Source: Clostridia bacterium (GTDB taxonomy: Bacteria; Bacillota; Clostridia; Oscillospirales; Acutalibacteraceae). From it: a DNA stretch of 64,000 nt. The stretch's first letter is position 1, and each line of letters starts with the position of its first letter. Of this stretch, positions 1 to 9,565 are shown piece by piece. The translations under genes and the position numbers were made by a program. The notes below the pieces were generated by a model. It had not been told where the DNA came from. It saw only the letters and a list, made by a program, of their open reading frames with translations, and did not search any database. The DNA is taken from positions 57,736 through 121,735 of the forward strand of contig JAFRXY010000072.1 in NCBI GenBank assembly GCA_017441385.1, given 5' to 3'.

Positions 1-1628
1 ACGCCGCTGTCGAACCAGACGTCCATGATGTCTTTCTCTTTATCAAATTCGCTGCCGCCGCAGAATTCGCAGACGGTGCCTTCGGGAAGGAGATCCTTGG
101 CCTCGCGGGCGTACCACACGTCGGAGCCGAACTCACCGAACAGCTTGGCGACGGCCAGAATGGTGTCCTTATTGATGTGCGGCTTGCCGCAGGACTTGCA
201 GTAGAAGATCGGAATCGGAACACCCCAGCGTCTCTGACGGCTGATGCACCAGTCGCTTCTGTCGCGCACCATCTGGGTGATTCTCTCCTTGCCCCATTCG
301 GTGACCCAGTTGACCTGATTGATGGCTTCGATTGCCTTGTCCTTGAAGCTTTCCACCGAGCAGAACCACTGTTCGGTCGCACGGAAGAGCACGGGGTTCT
401 TGCAGCGCCAGCAATGGGGGTACTTATGCTTGATCTTCTGGGAGGCAAAGAGACTGCCCGTCTTATCCATATGAATGGCAATCTTCTTGTTGGCTTCGTC
501 GGTGGTAAGGCCGGCGAACTGTCCCGCTTCTTCCGTCATTCTGCCGTTGGCGTCCACCGAAACGACAATGCCGATTTCAGGGTAGTTGTTGCAGACGTTG
601 AAGTCGTCCAGACCGAAGCCGGGAGCGGTATGAACGCAGCCGGTACCCGATTCCAGCGTGACATGATCGCCCACAATGATGAGGGAAGTCCTGTCAAGGA
701 AGGGGTGCTGCGCCTTCATGTATTCCATTTCGCTGCCCAGCATCTCGCCGACAATCTCGTACTCCTTGATGCCCGCGAGCGCAAGGGCTTCTTCATACAG
801 ACCGTCCGCCATGATGTAGACTTCGCCGTTTGCCTTGATGAATTTATACATGTATCTCGGGCCTAAGCAAATCGCTAAGTTGCCGGGGAGCGTCCATGTG
901 GTCGTCGTCCAGATAACAAAGTAGGTGTTTTCCTTGTCGATACCGAGCGCGGCGAATTTGCCGAGGTCGTCGGCCACCTTGAATTTGACAAAGACCGAAA
1001 CACAGGGGTCTTCGGAATATTCGATCTCCGCTTCCGCCAGAGCGGTCTGGCAGTCGGGACACCAGTAAACCGGCTTCAATCCCTTGTAAATCTGACCGTT
1101 GCAGGCCATTTCGGCGAAGATTTCGATCTGCTTTTCTTCAAACTTCGGCTGGAGGGTGATGTAGGGATCCGCCCATTCGCCGACGTTGCCGAGGCGCTTG
1201 AACTGGTTGCGCTGGTCATCGATATAGCCGCCCACGAACTCGCGGCACATGCCTCTCAGCTCGAGATCACTCATCTTGGCTGCCTTCTCGAAACCGGCTG
1301 CCTTGCGGGCTTTCAGCTCGGTGGGAAGGCCGTGGGTGTCCCAGCCGGGAACGAAGGGCGCGTTGAAGCCGGCCATATTCTTGTAGCGGACGATGATATC
1401 CTTGAGCACCTTGTTGAGAGCGGTGCCGAGGTGAATGTCGCCGTTGGCATAGGGCGGGCCGTCGTGAAGCACGAATTTCGGCTTGCCCGTATTGCGCATG
1501 AGCATGTTATGATAGAGGTCCTTCTTCTCCCATCCGGCGAGCATTTCCGGCTCACGCTTGGGAAGATTGCCGCGCATGGGGAATTCGGTTTCGGGTAGAT
1601 TGAGCGTACTGTTGTAATCCTGGCTCAT
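1..1628 (-). CDS. ileS: Isoleucyl-tRNA synthetase, N-terminal ~542 residues (runs off window)
   Basis: Class Ia aminoacyl-tRNA synthetase that charges tRNA-Ile in the cytoplasm. The open frame starts at an ATG at 1628 and reads without a stop to the window edge. The HIGH-type signature is HLGT at residues 66-69, inside DGPPYANGDIHLGT. It is followed by PGWDTHGLPTE, the CP1 editing-domain motif WTTTTWTLPGNLA, the tRNA/zinc-linked segment DRSDWCISRQRRWGVP and, at the cut edge, DVWFDSG. The KMSKS loop and anticodon-binding domain lie outside the window. It follows divIVA by about 55 bp, the conserved Firmicutes order at the end of the ylm/div cluster. Identity is certain from the motifs; only the 3' end is missing. 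Confidence 0.97.
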   Translation of the reverse strand, partial: MSQDYNSTLNLPETEFPMRGNLPKREPEMLAGWEKKDLYHNMLMRNTGKPKFVLHDGPPYANGDIHLGTALNKVLKDIIVRYKNMAGFNAPFVPGWDTHGLPTELKARKAAGFEKAAKMSDLELRGMCREFVGGYIDDQRNQFKRLGNVGEWADPYITLQPKFEEKQIEIFAEMACNGQIYKGLKPVYWCPDCQTALAEAEIEYSEDPCVSVFVKFKVADDLGKFAALGIDKENTYFVIWTTTTWTLPGNLAICLGPRYMYKFIKANGEVYIMADGLYEEALALAGIKEYEIVGEMLGSEMEYMKAQHPFLDRTSLIIVGDHVTLESGTGCVHTAPGFGLDDFNVCNNYPEIGIVVSVDANGRMTEEAGQFAGLTTDEANKKIAIHMDKTGSLFASQKIKHKYPHCWRCKNPVLFRATEQWFCSVESFKDKAIEAINQVNWVTEWGKERITQMVRDRSDWCISRQRRWGVPIPIFYCKSCGKPHINKDTILAVAKLFGEFGSDVWYAREAKDLLPEGTVCEFCGGSEFDKEKDIMDVWFDSG

Positions 1629-1683
1629 GGGTGATCTTTCCTTCTTTCAAAAATAATAGCAAAATCTATAGCAATTGACACAA

Positions 1684-2769
1684 TCAGTTGAATCTCCTGC
1701 GGAAGCTCCTGTCGTCGCCCTCTCTCGGCGCTCCGCGTCCCTGATCAAATGACCGTCCGCGGAAGTCGTCGCCGCCGTTCATCAGTGAATCGGCATCGGG
1801 GTATTTGCCGCCGAATCCGTCCATATCGCCTCCCGCAATGGGAGCGCGGTCAAAACCGCCCATATCGGGCTGCGTGTCGCTGAAGGAACGGTCGCGCGAC
1901 ATGTCCGCCGGATTGTTGTCAAAAGCGGAGAACTTCTTCTGTTCACGCATGGGAGGGGGCAGAGTCGTGGTCTGCATGGGTGGCATGCTGTCGTCAATAT
2001 TGACGGTGAAGCCTCCTCGGGACTGGTTCATTCTCTCCCGCGGCATGACAGGTTCCTGACGGTCGCCGCCGAACATTTCCTCCGCCGCGCCGTCGTCACG
2101 GAATGAATTCATATCGTCCCGCGGGTCAGCCGTGTATCCGCGTTCCTCGCCGCCCTGACGCTGGAAGTCCGCTCTTCTGTCGAAATTGTCCTGCCCCCCC
2201 TGATCGGCATATCCGTAGTCGTCCTGCGGATAATCCCTGCGTGAAGCCTGATAGGCCGTCGTGTCACGGTCAAGCAAAGGCACGGAAGAAACAGCGTCGC
2301 GGGTATCCTGACGCATAATATCATCATTGGGAATGCTGTTGATCAGCGTGAGGTGTTCCTTATAGGCCTTCAGCAGCCGCGCCTTAAAATCGGCAATGTC
2401 ACGCTGCATTTTTTCTATGACGTCGCGTTCGCGGTGTATCTCAATCTGGGCGTTGGAAACGATTTTTTCCGCCTTGATGGTCGCGTCCTTCAGAATAATC
2501 TCCGCCTTGTGCTTGGCGTCGCGAAGGGAAGCGTCACCCACCTTCTGGGCGTTCATCAGAGCGTTACGGATGGAATCCTCCTCGCGCTGGTACTCTTCCA
2601 GCTTGCTGGTCAGGCTTTCCAGACGTTTGAGCAGCTCGGCGTTCTCTTTGAGAAGGGAGTCGTAGGAAAGCTGCACCTCGTCGATAAAAGCTTCCACATC
2701 TTCGGCGCGATATCCTCCGAAATTGGACTTTCTGAAGTTGACGTTTCTTATTTCGTTAAGGGTAAGCAA
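1684..2769 (-). CDS. divIVA: DivIVA cell-division/pole-targeting protein with long disordered tail
   Basis: DivIVA binds curved membrane at septa and poles and positions the division machinery. Residues 1-60 carry the family's N-terminal membrane-binding domain (MLTLNEIRNVNFRKSNFGGY, then EDVEAFIDEV). Residues about 30-150 are a long heptad-rich coiled coil. The remaining ~200 residues are Arg/Asp/Gly/Gln-rich and low-complexity, so the 361-residue protein is roughly twice the size of the Bacillus protein. The start is a TTG at 2769 preceded by AAGGAGG. It sits between ylmH and ileS, the standard position. The tail (many RD, GG and DR pairs) is likely disordered and may be a phosphorylation or partner-binding region; that part is inference. 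Confidence 0.93.
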   Translation of the reverse strand: MLTLNEIRNVNFRKSNFGGYRAEDVEAFIDEVQLSYDSLLKENAELLKRLESLTSKLEEYQREEDSIRNALMNAQKVGDASLRDAKHKAEIILKDATIKAEKIVSNAQIEIHRERDVIEKMQRDIADFKARLLKAYKEHLTLINSIPNDDIMRQDTRDAVSSVPLLDRDTTAYQASRRDYPQDDYGYADQGGQDNFDRRADFQRQGGEERGYTADPRDDMNSFRDDGAAEEMFGGDRQEPVMPRERMNQSRGGFTVNIDDSMPPMQTTTLPPPMREQKKFSAFDNNPADMSRDRSFSDTQPDMGGFDRAPIAGGDMDGFGGKYPDADSLMNGGDDFRGRSFDQGRGAPREGDDRSFRRRFN

Positions 2770-2793
2770 TGTGCCGTCCTCCTTGTAATCTTA

Positions 2794-3591
2794 TCAGACA
2801 TATTTTCGGGCAGACAGAATGAGTCTTCCCTTACGAGTAACATTTCCTAAATCGTCAATAATAAACTTTCCCGTCCCGCGCACCGTGAGCTTGTCGCCTT
2901 CACATACCGTCTGCGAGACCTTTTTACATATCACCGAATCAATCATGACTTCGCCCGCCGTAATCAGTTCCCCAGCTCTGCCCCGTCCCACGCCCGCAAG
3001 GGCAGCGGTCACGCAGTCCAGCCGCGCGGAGGCGATTGTCGTGCTGATTTCCTTAAAACTGTGCGCCGCCGGCAAAGGTTCGTCGAATCCCTCCGACAGC
3101 TTCACTCCCACACCACCGATCTTGCTGACATCGGCAACAAGGGCGCGGGTGACCGTCCTGCGGCAGAAAAAGACACAGCGGCCGCTTTCTATGAGAATAT
3201 CACCGACGCAGGCACGTTCAATTCCCTGCGCCATCAGGGTGCCAAGCACGCTGCGGTGTTCCACGCTGTCGGCTTCGCGGAAGGAAGCCGTCACTCCGTC
3301 AATGGGGAAAATCTCCCTGTCCGGCTCGTCATAGGGAGGAAATACCCCCAGCATCCGGCGCTCGGCGTCGTCAAAGCCGCCCCAGAGCAGGTAATTTGCA
3401 TGCAGTCTGTTCATGACCGACTGTGCTGCCGTCTGCTCCGCTTCGGTCAGGAAGTCAGTGAATACCGGACGGTTCCTGCGATCGCATAGTTCCGCCGCGT
3501 CCTCCAGCATGGCGTTGAAGAACCGGATGTCGGTGACATGCCTATCACCGGCCGGACTGCCGCCGGAATCATTGGAATAATGATCGCTCAC
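2794..3591 (-). CDS. ylmH: YlmH-like S4-domain RNA-binding protein
   Basis: A 265-residue protein of the YlmH family, which in Firmicutes is linked to ribosome quality control and lies in the division cluster. The N-terminal half matches the YlmH fold (TDFLTEAEQTAAQ, YLLWGGFDDAERRMLGVFP). The C-terminal third (about residues 185-255) is an S4 RNA-binding domain (SARLDCVTAALAGVGRGRA, ITAGEVMIDSVICKK). The frame starts with GTG at 3591, 6 nt after the sepF stop, with only a weak ribosome-binding site, so translation is probably coupled to sepF. The family and neighbourhood agree well. The exact start is less certain. Confidence 0.88.
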   Translation of the reverse strand: MSDHYSNDSGGSPAGDRHVTDIRFFNAMLEDAAELCDRRNRPVFTDFLTEAEQTAAQSVMNRLHANYLLWGGFDDAERRMLGVFPPYDEPDREIFPIDGVTASFREADSVEHRSVLGTLMAQGIERACVGDILIESGRCVFFCRRTVTRALVADVSKIGGVGVKLSEGFDEPLPAAHSFKEISTTIASARLDCVTAALAGVGRGRAGELITAGEVMIDSVICKKVSQTVCEGDKLTVRGTGKFIIDDLGNVTRKGRLILSARKYV

Positions 3592-3597
3592 TTTTTA

Positions 3598-4104
3598 TCA
3601 ACCGTAAAAAGCGTCGTTGTTTTCTGTATCGGAAAGGAAACCCTGTCTGTTGACTCCCACATCGCCCGGAGTCACCATCCATGTGGTCTTTGTAACCTTG
3701 ATAAGCTCGCCGCCGCAGGCATACGTAACGCCGCTGAGGAAGTCGAGAATTCTTGAAGCAAGTTCGCGGTTGATCACTTCCAGATTGATGGTTACTGAGT
3801 GGCCTTTCAGCAGACAGTCCGCAATCTCGTAGGCCTCCTCGCGGGTTTCGGGCGTGCGGATGTCAATAATGGACTTCGGCTCACCGTTGTTATAAAGCGT
3901 GCGGGTGTTGGCGGTTTCCGACTTGGAAGCGGTAGCGTAGGTCTGTCTTCTGGCGGTCGCGCTGCGGGTTACCTGTTCGGGAACGGGAGCCGATTCTTCT
4001 TCATCCTGTTCTTCTTCGTCGTAATCCTCGTAGTCCTCATACTCCTGAGCATCCACGTCGTCGTCCGTCAGTAAATCTCTCTTTTTTCTAGAAATCCATG
4101 CCAT
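3598..4104 (-). CDS. sepF: SepF cell-division protein
   Basis: SepF anchors and bundles FtsZ at the membrane in Gram-positive bacteria. The chosen start is ATG 4104 (MAWISRKK), 8 nt after a GGAGG; the upstream in-frame ATG would overlap yggS and has no ribosome-binding site. The protein is 168 residues: a short N-terminal membrane-targeting segment, a strongly acidic linker (repeated EDYEDYDEEE-type residues), then the SepF core from about residue 75 (PKSIIDIRTPETREEA, VTINLEVINRELASRILDFL, TWMVTPGDV). It lies between yggS and ylmH. ylmG/yggT, normally next in the cluster, is not present. Confidence 0.94.
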   Translation of the reverse strand: MAWISRKKRDLLTDDDVDAQEYEDYEDYDEEEQDEEESAPVPEQVTRSATARRQTYATASKSETANTRTLYNNGEPKSIIDIRTPETREEAYEIADCLLKGHSVTINLEVINRELASRILDFLSGVTYACGGELIKVTKTTWMVTPGDVGVNRQGFLSDTENNDAFYG

Positions 4105-4120
4105 TTTGTTTTTCCTCCAA

Positions 4121-4879
4121 TTATTTGTTGTAATTCCTTCTGCCAAAGAGTGCCGTTCCGACCCTCACCATTGTGGAGCCGTGCCTGACCGCCTCAGCAT
4201 AGTCAGCCGACATTCCCATGGACAGATGTTTCATTGTATAACTACTATTATGTGTGTTTTTTGAGCCAATGTCAATAAACAGTTTGTGTATTTCATCAAA
4301 ATACCTGATAGTTTGTGCAATCTCGCAATCAGCGGGCGGAATTGCCATCAATCCTTGTACATTTATACCATCAAATTCGCTGATCTGGCATATCAATTCA
4401 TAGGCTTCCTCCGGTTTTACACCCGATTTGCTTTCCTCATTGCCGATATTGATTTCCACCAGTGCCTCCGTCACGATGCCAAGCGCAAGGCTTTTGTCTG
4501 AAATGGCGCGGGCCACCCGCACGGAATCCACCGACTGAATCATCTCAACTCTGCCGACAACCTGCTTCACCTTGTTGGTCTGTAAATGTCCGATCAGGTG
4601 AATATGCTTTCCCTCCCGGTGAAGCTCATCGTACTTGGAAGCAAGCTCCTGCACACGGTTCTCCCCGATGTAGTCCACCCCCAGCGAAAGAGCGTGATTG
4701 ATGACAGGCGCGGGAACCGTCTTGGTGACAGCCATCAGAATGATATCGTCCGGGTTTCTTCCCGAAGCCGCCGCCGCCTGCTCAATATTGAAGCGGATCG
4801 CTTTCAGGTTTTCCTCCACATAGTGAAATCCCGCTTCCGGCTCAGGCGGTGAAAAAAGATCAATCGACGATTTTTCCAT
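4121..4879 (-). CDS. yggS: YggS/YlmE-family pyridoxal-phosphate homeostasis protein
   Basis: Single-domain PLP-binding protein (COG0325) that buffers cellular PLP and affects amino-acid metabolism. At 252 residues it is slightly longer than usual because of an N-terminal extension of about 17 residues. The PLP lysine is K53 in MAVTKT. Other family motifs are GENRVQE, HLIGHLQTNK, SMGMSADY and GSTMVRVGTALFGRR. It overlaps the 3' end of the upstream HlyD-like gene by 20 nt and is followed by sepF after 16 nt, the typical cell-division cluster order. Confidence 0.95.
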   Translation of the reverse strand: MEKSSIDLFSPPEPEAGFHYVEENLKAIRFNIEQAAAASGRNPDDIILMAVTKTVPAPVINHALSLGVDYIGENRVQELASKYDELHREGKHIHLIGHLQTNKVKQVVGRVEMIQSVDSVRVARAISDKSLALGIVTEALVEINIGNEESKSGVKPEEAYELICQISEFDGINVQGLMAIPPADCEIAQTIRYFDEIHKLFIDIGSKNTHNSSYTMKHLSMGMSADYAEAVRHGSTMVRVGTALFGRRNYNK

Positions 4880-6542
4880 TATACAGTCCCCTTTCCTCTA
4901 CAACCACCGTATCTCCCAGTGATAGATAATCGCCCCTGTCGTGCTTCGGGGAACATATGACCATCTTGTCCGTACCGTAGATGATACTGACTTCCTTCTC
5001 CCTTACCTGACCGGCCACAATCACATACACGCTCGGATAGGTGGTCTTCGTCAAGTAAACCAGATGTGCACGGGGATACACGTCATCAGGAGTGGGATTT
5101 TTGTATGTCAGTTCCTTTACTCCCGCGTGAAGGGCGCTCTTTTTGATCATATAGCCTTCATAGCGGCACCTCTGAATCTTTACCGGCTGTGTGCGGACGG
5201 TACAAAGCTCCGAAGCAAGAGAACTGCATCTGAAAACCGCCAGAAATTTATCTTCGCCCTCGACCTTATTCAGATAGGCGAGTTCCGCTTTTATACTCTC
5301 CGACTCGGAATAAGGGAGATACAGCGTGTATACAAGTCCTTCCGAAAGGAAATCCGCTTCTATGGCGGGTACGGGGCAGGCAAGATACCATGTAAAGCTG
5401 CCCACCAGCTTGCCCATGTGTTTATCCGATACGGTAACCTCGGAATGCATGACCTTGTCCAGCTTTTCCACCGTCAGACCGGACACCATAGAAGTCTTCA
5501 GCAGCGTTTCATATCCGTCACATTCATCCACAAAGTAGCCCGAACCGGGTGCCGTCACCTTCTTGGGCTGTTTTTTGAATTTTTTTTGAAGCTCTGCCTT
5601 CTCGTCAGACAGCTTCTTTATACGGTCGTTGTAATCTTCCCCCTGCTTCATAGCGGCCATCCGCTTGCTGAGAAGATAGCTGATTTCGCTTTTAAGTGCC
5701 GGTATCTGAGAAATCTTCCGCTGCTGCGCCGCCGTATGCAGGCTGACCATCTTGTTGTCGAGCAGCCTGCCGATATTGTCCACCGCATTTGCGCTGTCCT
5801 CAGAGGCATTTTCCATACTGCTGAGAATTTCGATCTCCCTGTCGATCTCCGCAACGCGCTCATAGGCGGCGGCTTCCTGAGAGGAGGAATAAATATTGAC
5901 GATCGTTTCTCCCTTTGAAACTTTTTCGCCGTTCTGTACCGCCTTGACGGAAGACTTGCTCATCTTTCCTTCAATCAGATATTCATCGCGTATGGCAACG
6001 CCTTCCACTTCAATTGTTTCAAGATAGGGAGAAAGCGTGACCTTTTCCGTCTTATATGTCACATAAAAGCTCATATAGACATTATATACCAGCAGCCCCG
6101 CGATGATGGCAACAAGAACCGAAGCGGTCAGCCTTACCCGAAGCATCGGAAGAAACCTGGTTGCCGCTTCTCTGATCGTGCTTCCCTGCGCCGACGAGTC
6201 AAATTTTTCCTTCCGTTTGCGCTGTCCCCCGGGTTTTCTCCCCTTGGGAGATGATCTGGGTGAAGTCCCCGTTTTCCGGATGGCTCTGTCCGAAACGCCG
6301 CCAAAGCTGCTCATGTAACTGTCGTAATCCTTAAGAGCCACTGAAGGAGGCTTCGGAACCGACCAACCGCGTGCTTCGAGTCTGTCGCCAACCATGGAGC
6401 GCTCGTAACCGGCGCCGCCTGAAATGACCACGTCGCCGCGCGGCAAAGGCGCTTTATGAGAAGCCCCTTTTTCTCTGCCTTCAGATGTTCGTCCCGCTTT
6501 AGGGCGCTTTCCGCCTGAAACCGGGCGTTTGTCCTGGGTCAT
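4860..6542 (-). CDS. HlyD-like single-pass membrane protein (adaptor fold) of the division cluster
   Basis: A 560-residue protein with a long basic, low-complexity cytoplasmic N-terminus (residues 1-130), one membrane helix (about 138-160, rich in V/A/I/L) and a large extracytoplasmic part. The latter resembles HlyD-type periplasmic adaptors: a split lipoyl-like half-motif (VKAVQNGEKVSKGETIVNIY), a coiled coil of about 100 residues (around 225-335), a second lipoyl half (KKVTAPGSGYFVD) and beta-barrel strands toward the C-terminus. Such genes recur upstream of yggS/sepF in Clostridia, but their role is not established. No ABC or MFS partner is next to it, so a structural envelope or division role is as likely as export. 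Start ATG 6542 follows AAAGGGG. Confidence 0.75.
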   Translation of the reverse strand: MTQDKRPVSGGKRPKAGRTSEGREKGASHKAPLPRGDVVISGGAGYERSMVGDRLEARGWSVPKPPSVALKDYDSYMSSFGGVSDRAIRKTGTSPRSSPKGRKPGGQRKRKEKFDSSAQGSTIREAATRFLPMLRVRLTASVLVAIIAGLLVYNVYMSFYVTYKTEKVTLSPYLETIEVEGVAIRDEYLIEGKMSKSSVKAVQNGEKVSKGETIVNIYSSSQEAAAYERVAEIDREIEILSSMENASEDSANAVDNIGRLLDNKMVSLHTAAQQRKISQIPALKSEISYLLSKRMAAMKQGEDYNDRIKKLSDEKAELQKKFKKQPKKVTAPGSGYFVDECDGYETLLKTSMVSGLTVEKLDKVMHSEVTVSDKHMGKLVGSFTWYLACPVPAIEADFLSEGLVYTLYLPYSESESIKAELAYLNKVEGEDKFLAVFRCSSLASELCTVRTQPVKIQRCRYEGYMIKKSALHAGVKELTYKNPTPDDVYPRAHLVYLTKTTYPSVYVIVAGQVREKEVSIIYGTDKMVICSPKHDRGDYLSLGDTVVVEERGLYNGKIVD

Positions 6543-6579
6543 CCGGCATATCCCCTTTCACATCTAATTGTATAATATA

Positions 6580-7524
6580 CTAAAGATCAAGTGCCGACCT
6601 GATTTCATTCTCCGCACACGCCGCAAGCGAACCGGATGAATCGCACTCGTCGGCGTATATCCATATTATTTTATCATTCCTTCGGAACCATGTCAACTGT
6701 CGTTTTGCAAATCTTCTGGTTTCGCGCTTTAATTTTTCCACGGCCTCATCGAGCGTCTGCTCTCCGCGCAGGTAAGGCAGCAGTTCCTTGCAGCCTATCG
6801 CCTGAATGACCGTCTTTCCCGCGTTCTCGGAGTAGAATTGCCTGACCTCGTCGAGCAGTCCGGCTTGCAGCATGAGATCCACCCGCAGGTTGATTCTGTC
6901 ATAGAGCTTCTGCCGGTCCCGGTAGCCTATGCCGATGATGACGCTCCGGTAGCGGTCGGGACAGGCGCGGGAACGGCGGTTGCATTCCGACAGCGTCGTG
7001 CCGCTGAGTTCATAGACTTCCAAGGCGCGCACAATGCGCTTTCTGTCGGCGGGACTGAGCTTGGACGCGGTCTCCGGGTCAATGGAACGCAGCCGTTCCA
7101 GCAGCGCTTCACCGCCTGATTCGTCGAATTCCGCGTTGAGTTTTTCGCGGAGGGCTTCATCCGAGGGAATGTCGGCGAAAATGATGTTATTGAGCAGCGA
7201 ATCGACATACAGGCCTGTGCCTCCGCAGACAATCGGCAGCTTTCCGCGGGCGGTAATATCCGCAATCGCCTTGTGCCCCAGCTCGCAGAACTGCGCGACG
7301 GAGAATTCCCCGTCCAGCGGGACAAAGTCAATGAGGTAGTGCGGAATGCCGCGCATTTCTTTCTCTGTCGGCTTGGCGGTGGCGACGGAAAGGCCCCGGT
7401 AAATCTGCATGGAATCGGCGGAAATCACTTCGCCGTCCAGCCGGCGGGCCAGCTCCACCGCAAGGGCGGTCTTTCCCGAAGCGGTCGCGCCCACAACGGC
7501 AGCCACCTTTATCCCGCCGCTCAT
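6580..7524 (-). CDS. miaA: tRNA dimethylallyltransferase
   Basis: Transfers a dimethylallyl group to A37 of tRNAs that read UNN codons, the first step of ms2i6A synthesis. The 314-residue length is normal. The P-loop is GATASGKT at residues 12-19, followed by the DMAPP/tRNA-binding DSMQIYRG (D37 onward), the family segment VCGGTGLYVDSLL, IGIGYRDR and the tail KRETRRFAKRQLTWFR. The start overlaps the mutL stop by 4 nt (ATGA), so the two are co-translated. The mutS-mutL-miaA order is common in bacteria. Confidence 0.97.
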   Translation of the reverse strand: MSGGIKVAAVVGATASGKTALAVELARRLDGEVISADSMQIYRGLSVATAKPTEKEMRGIPHYLIDFVPLDGEFSVAQFCELGHKAIADITARGKLPIVCGGTGLYVDSLLNNIIFADIPSDEALREKLNAEFDESGGEALLERLRSIDPETASKLSPADRKRIVRALEVYELSGTTLSECNRRSRACPDRYRSVIIGIGYRDRQKLYDRINLRVDLMLQAGLLDEVRQFYSENAGKTVIQAIGCKELLPYLRGEQTLDEAVEKLKRETRRFAKRQLTWFRRNDKIIWIYADECDSSGSLAACAENEIRSALDL

Positions 7525-9536
7525 CCCTGAATTCTCCCGAAGTATTTCTCTATCTCCCGCTGCTTGAGCGACACGAAAATCGGGCGTCCGTGGGGGCAGT
7601 AGCGCACGTCGGGGTTATTGATCAGCGTCAGCACCAATTCCGCCAGCTCGCCGGGAAGATTTCTGTCGCCGCCTTTGACAGCGCTCTTGCAGGCGACGGT
7701 GTGATAGATCCAGTCGATTTTCTCGGTGGTGACGGACGTCTGACCCGCGCGGAGCTGTCCGGCGATTTCAAGGAAGGCACCTTCCGCGTCGTCCCCCGAT
7801 AGAATGGTGGGAACGCTCCGGAGAAGCACCGTTCCCATGCCGAAATCCTCTGCTTCAAAGCCGGCCTGCGCGAGAAGTGCAAGGTTCCCGGTCACCGCGT
7901 CGTACTGGTTCTTGTCCAGCGTAACCGGAATGGGAGTGAGCAGCATCTGGCTGTCGGGATTTTCCCGCTGCCGGAGCAGTCTTTCATAGATCAGGCGTTC
8001 GTGCGCGGCGTGCTTGTCGATGAGAATCAGTTCGCCGCCCGATTCCACCAGAATGTAAGTGTTGAAGATTTCGCCCACGATCTTATACTCCGGCAGAATG
8101 AAGCTGTCGTTTTTTTCCTTGATCTCCGCGGCGACCTCCGGAACGGGCTTTTCCTGAACGGGTTCTAACGGTTCGGCTTCTTCCGGTTCAGCGTCAATAA
8201 TCTCCGGCGTTCTGTCGGACAAAACCGGCGGCAGCGTGCCGTGAATTTCCGGCTCGGCAGCGCGTACCGCTTCTTCATAGGTCGGGGGAACAGGGGGCAC
8301 AAAGCCGGAATTACGGACGGAAACAGCCGCGCCGGGATCGCTCACCGCCAAGGGCGCAGCACCATTGCTCTCCGGACGTTGCGCGGGAAGGTGTGCGCTT
8401 TGATTACTCGCCGCCTGTTCCGTCATCTGACGGATGGCTTCGGAGCGTACCGACTGATTCAGGTCAATCTGCACGCCGCTGTATTCATGCATATTGGGCG
8501 AAGTGCTGACCCTTCTCACGGGCGGAAGCTCCACGTCACGGGGCGCATCGAATTCCGCGAGCGCCGATTTCACCGAGAAATAGACCGCTTCGTAAACCGG
8601 TCTTTCGTCGGTGAACCGGACTTCCAGCTTGGCCGGATGGACATTCACATCCACCGCCGAGCAGTCCAGACTGATTCCCAGCACGCAGGCGGGATATTTG
8701 CCGATCATCACAGCCCCTTTGCAGGCTTCTTCCAGCGCCCTCTGCATAGTGATGCTGCGGACATAGCGCCCGTTTATGAAAAAAATCTGCATCGCGCGGT
8801 TGGGACGAGCATTGACCGGCTTGGACACAAAGCCTTCCACGCTGACGTTGTTGTAGGAATACTTTACCGGAATGAGTCCGGAGGTAAATTCCCTGCCGTA
8901 GACCGCGTGAACGGCGGAACGCAGCTTGCCGTCGCCCGGGGTGAGCAGCGCTTCCTTGCCTTCCCGGATGAAGCGGAAGGAAATCTCCGGGTGCGAAAGG
9001 GCGACCCGGTCGATCACGGCTGCAATGGCGTTGCCCTCCGTCTTGTCGGATTTGAGAAATTTCCTTCGGGCAGGCGTGTTGAAGAACATTTCCCGCACGA
9101 TAATTGTTGTGCCGACAGCGCATCCGATTTCTTCGTTGACCGCCTCGTCGCTGCCTTCGATGACATAATGCACGCCCGCTTCGCTGTCGGCGGTTCTGGT
9201 GATCAATTCCATCTTGGACACAGCGCAGATGGAGGCAAGCGCTTCCCCGCGGAATCCGAGGGTTGCGATGGAGTCGAGGTCGGCGCCGACGCGGATTTTG
9301 CTGGTCGCGTGGCGGAGGAAGGCGGTCGGCACGTCGTCCGGCGCGATTCCCTCGCCGTTATCGGTGACGCGGATGTAGGAAGAGCCGCCGTGCTTAATCT
9401 CGACGGTGATGACCGAGGCGCCCGCGTCGATACAGTTTTCAACCAGCTCCTTGACCACGGAGGAAGGACGTTCCACCACTTCCCCGGCGGCGATCAGCTC
9501 GGCAGTGTGTTTATCTAAAAGTCTGACTTTTGACAT
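7521..9536 (-). CDS. mutL: DNA mismatch repair protein MutL (endonuclease type)
   Basis: MutL couples MutS mismatch recognition to strand incision. Start ATG 9536 (MSKVRLLD) follows AAAGGT; the longer upstream frame runs into the neighbouring gene and is not conserved-looking. The 671-residue protein has an N-terminal GHKL ATPase (ELIAAGEVVERPSSVVKELV, DNGEGI, TLGFRGEALASI), a linker rich in Pro/Glu/Ala (about 330-480) and a C-terminal endonuclease domain. The metal motif is DKHAAHERLIYE (from D507), a variant of DQHA(X)2E(X)4E with Gln replaced by Lys. The accompanying motifs ACKSAVKGG, CPHGRP and the terminal FGRIQG are present, so nicking activity is expected. It lies downstream of the small accessory pair and tatD. 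Confidence 0.96.
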   Translation of the reverse strand: MSKVRLLDKHTAELIAAGEVVERPSSVVKELVENCIDAGASVITVEIKHGGSSYIRVTDNGEGIAPDDVPTAFLRHATSKIRVGADLDSIATLGFRGEALASICAVSKMELITRTADSEAGVHYVIEGSDEAVNEEIGCAVGTTIIVREMFFNTPARRKFLKSDKTEGNAIAAVIDRVALSHPEISFRFIREGKEALLTPGDGKLRSAVHAVYGREFTSGLIPVKYSYNNVSVEGFVSKPVNARPNRAMQIFFINGRYVRSITMQRALEEACKGAVMIGKYPACVLGISLDCSAVDVNVHPAKLEVRFTDERPVYEAVYFSVKSALAEFDAPRDVELPPVRRVSTSPNMHEYSGVQIDLNQSVRSEAIRQMTEQAASNQSAHLPAQRPESNGAAPLAVSDPGAAVSVRNSGFVPPVPPTYEEAVRAAEPEIHGTLPPVLSDRTPEIIDAEPEEAEPLEPVQEKPVPEVAAEIKEKNDSFILPEYKIVGEIFNTYILVESGGELILIDKHAAHERLIYERLLRQRENPDSQMLLTPIPVTLDKNQYDAVTGNLALLAQAGFEAEDFGMGTVLLRSVPTILSGDDAEGAFLEIAGQLRAGQTSVTTEKIDWIYHTVACKSAVKGGDRNLPGELAELVLTLINNPDVRYCPHGRPIFVSLKQREIEKYFGRIQG

Positions 9537-9565
9537 AATTATTACCTTTCTGTCTTCCCAAGCTG

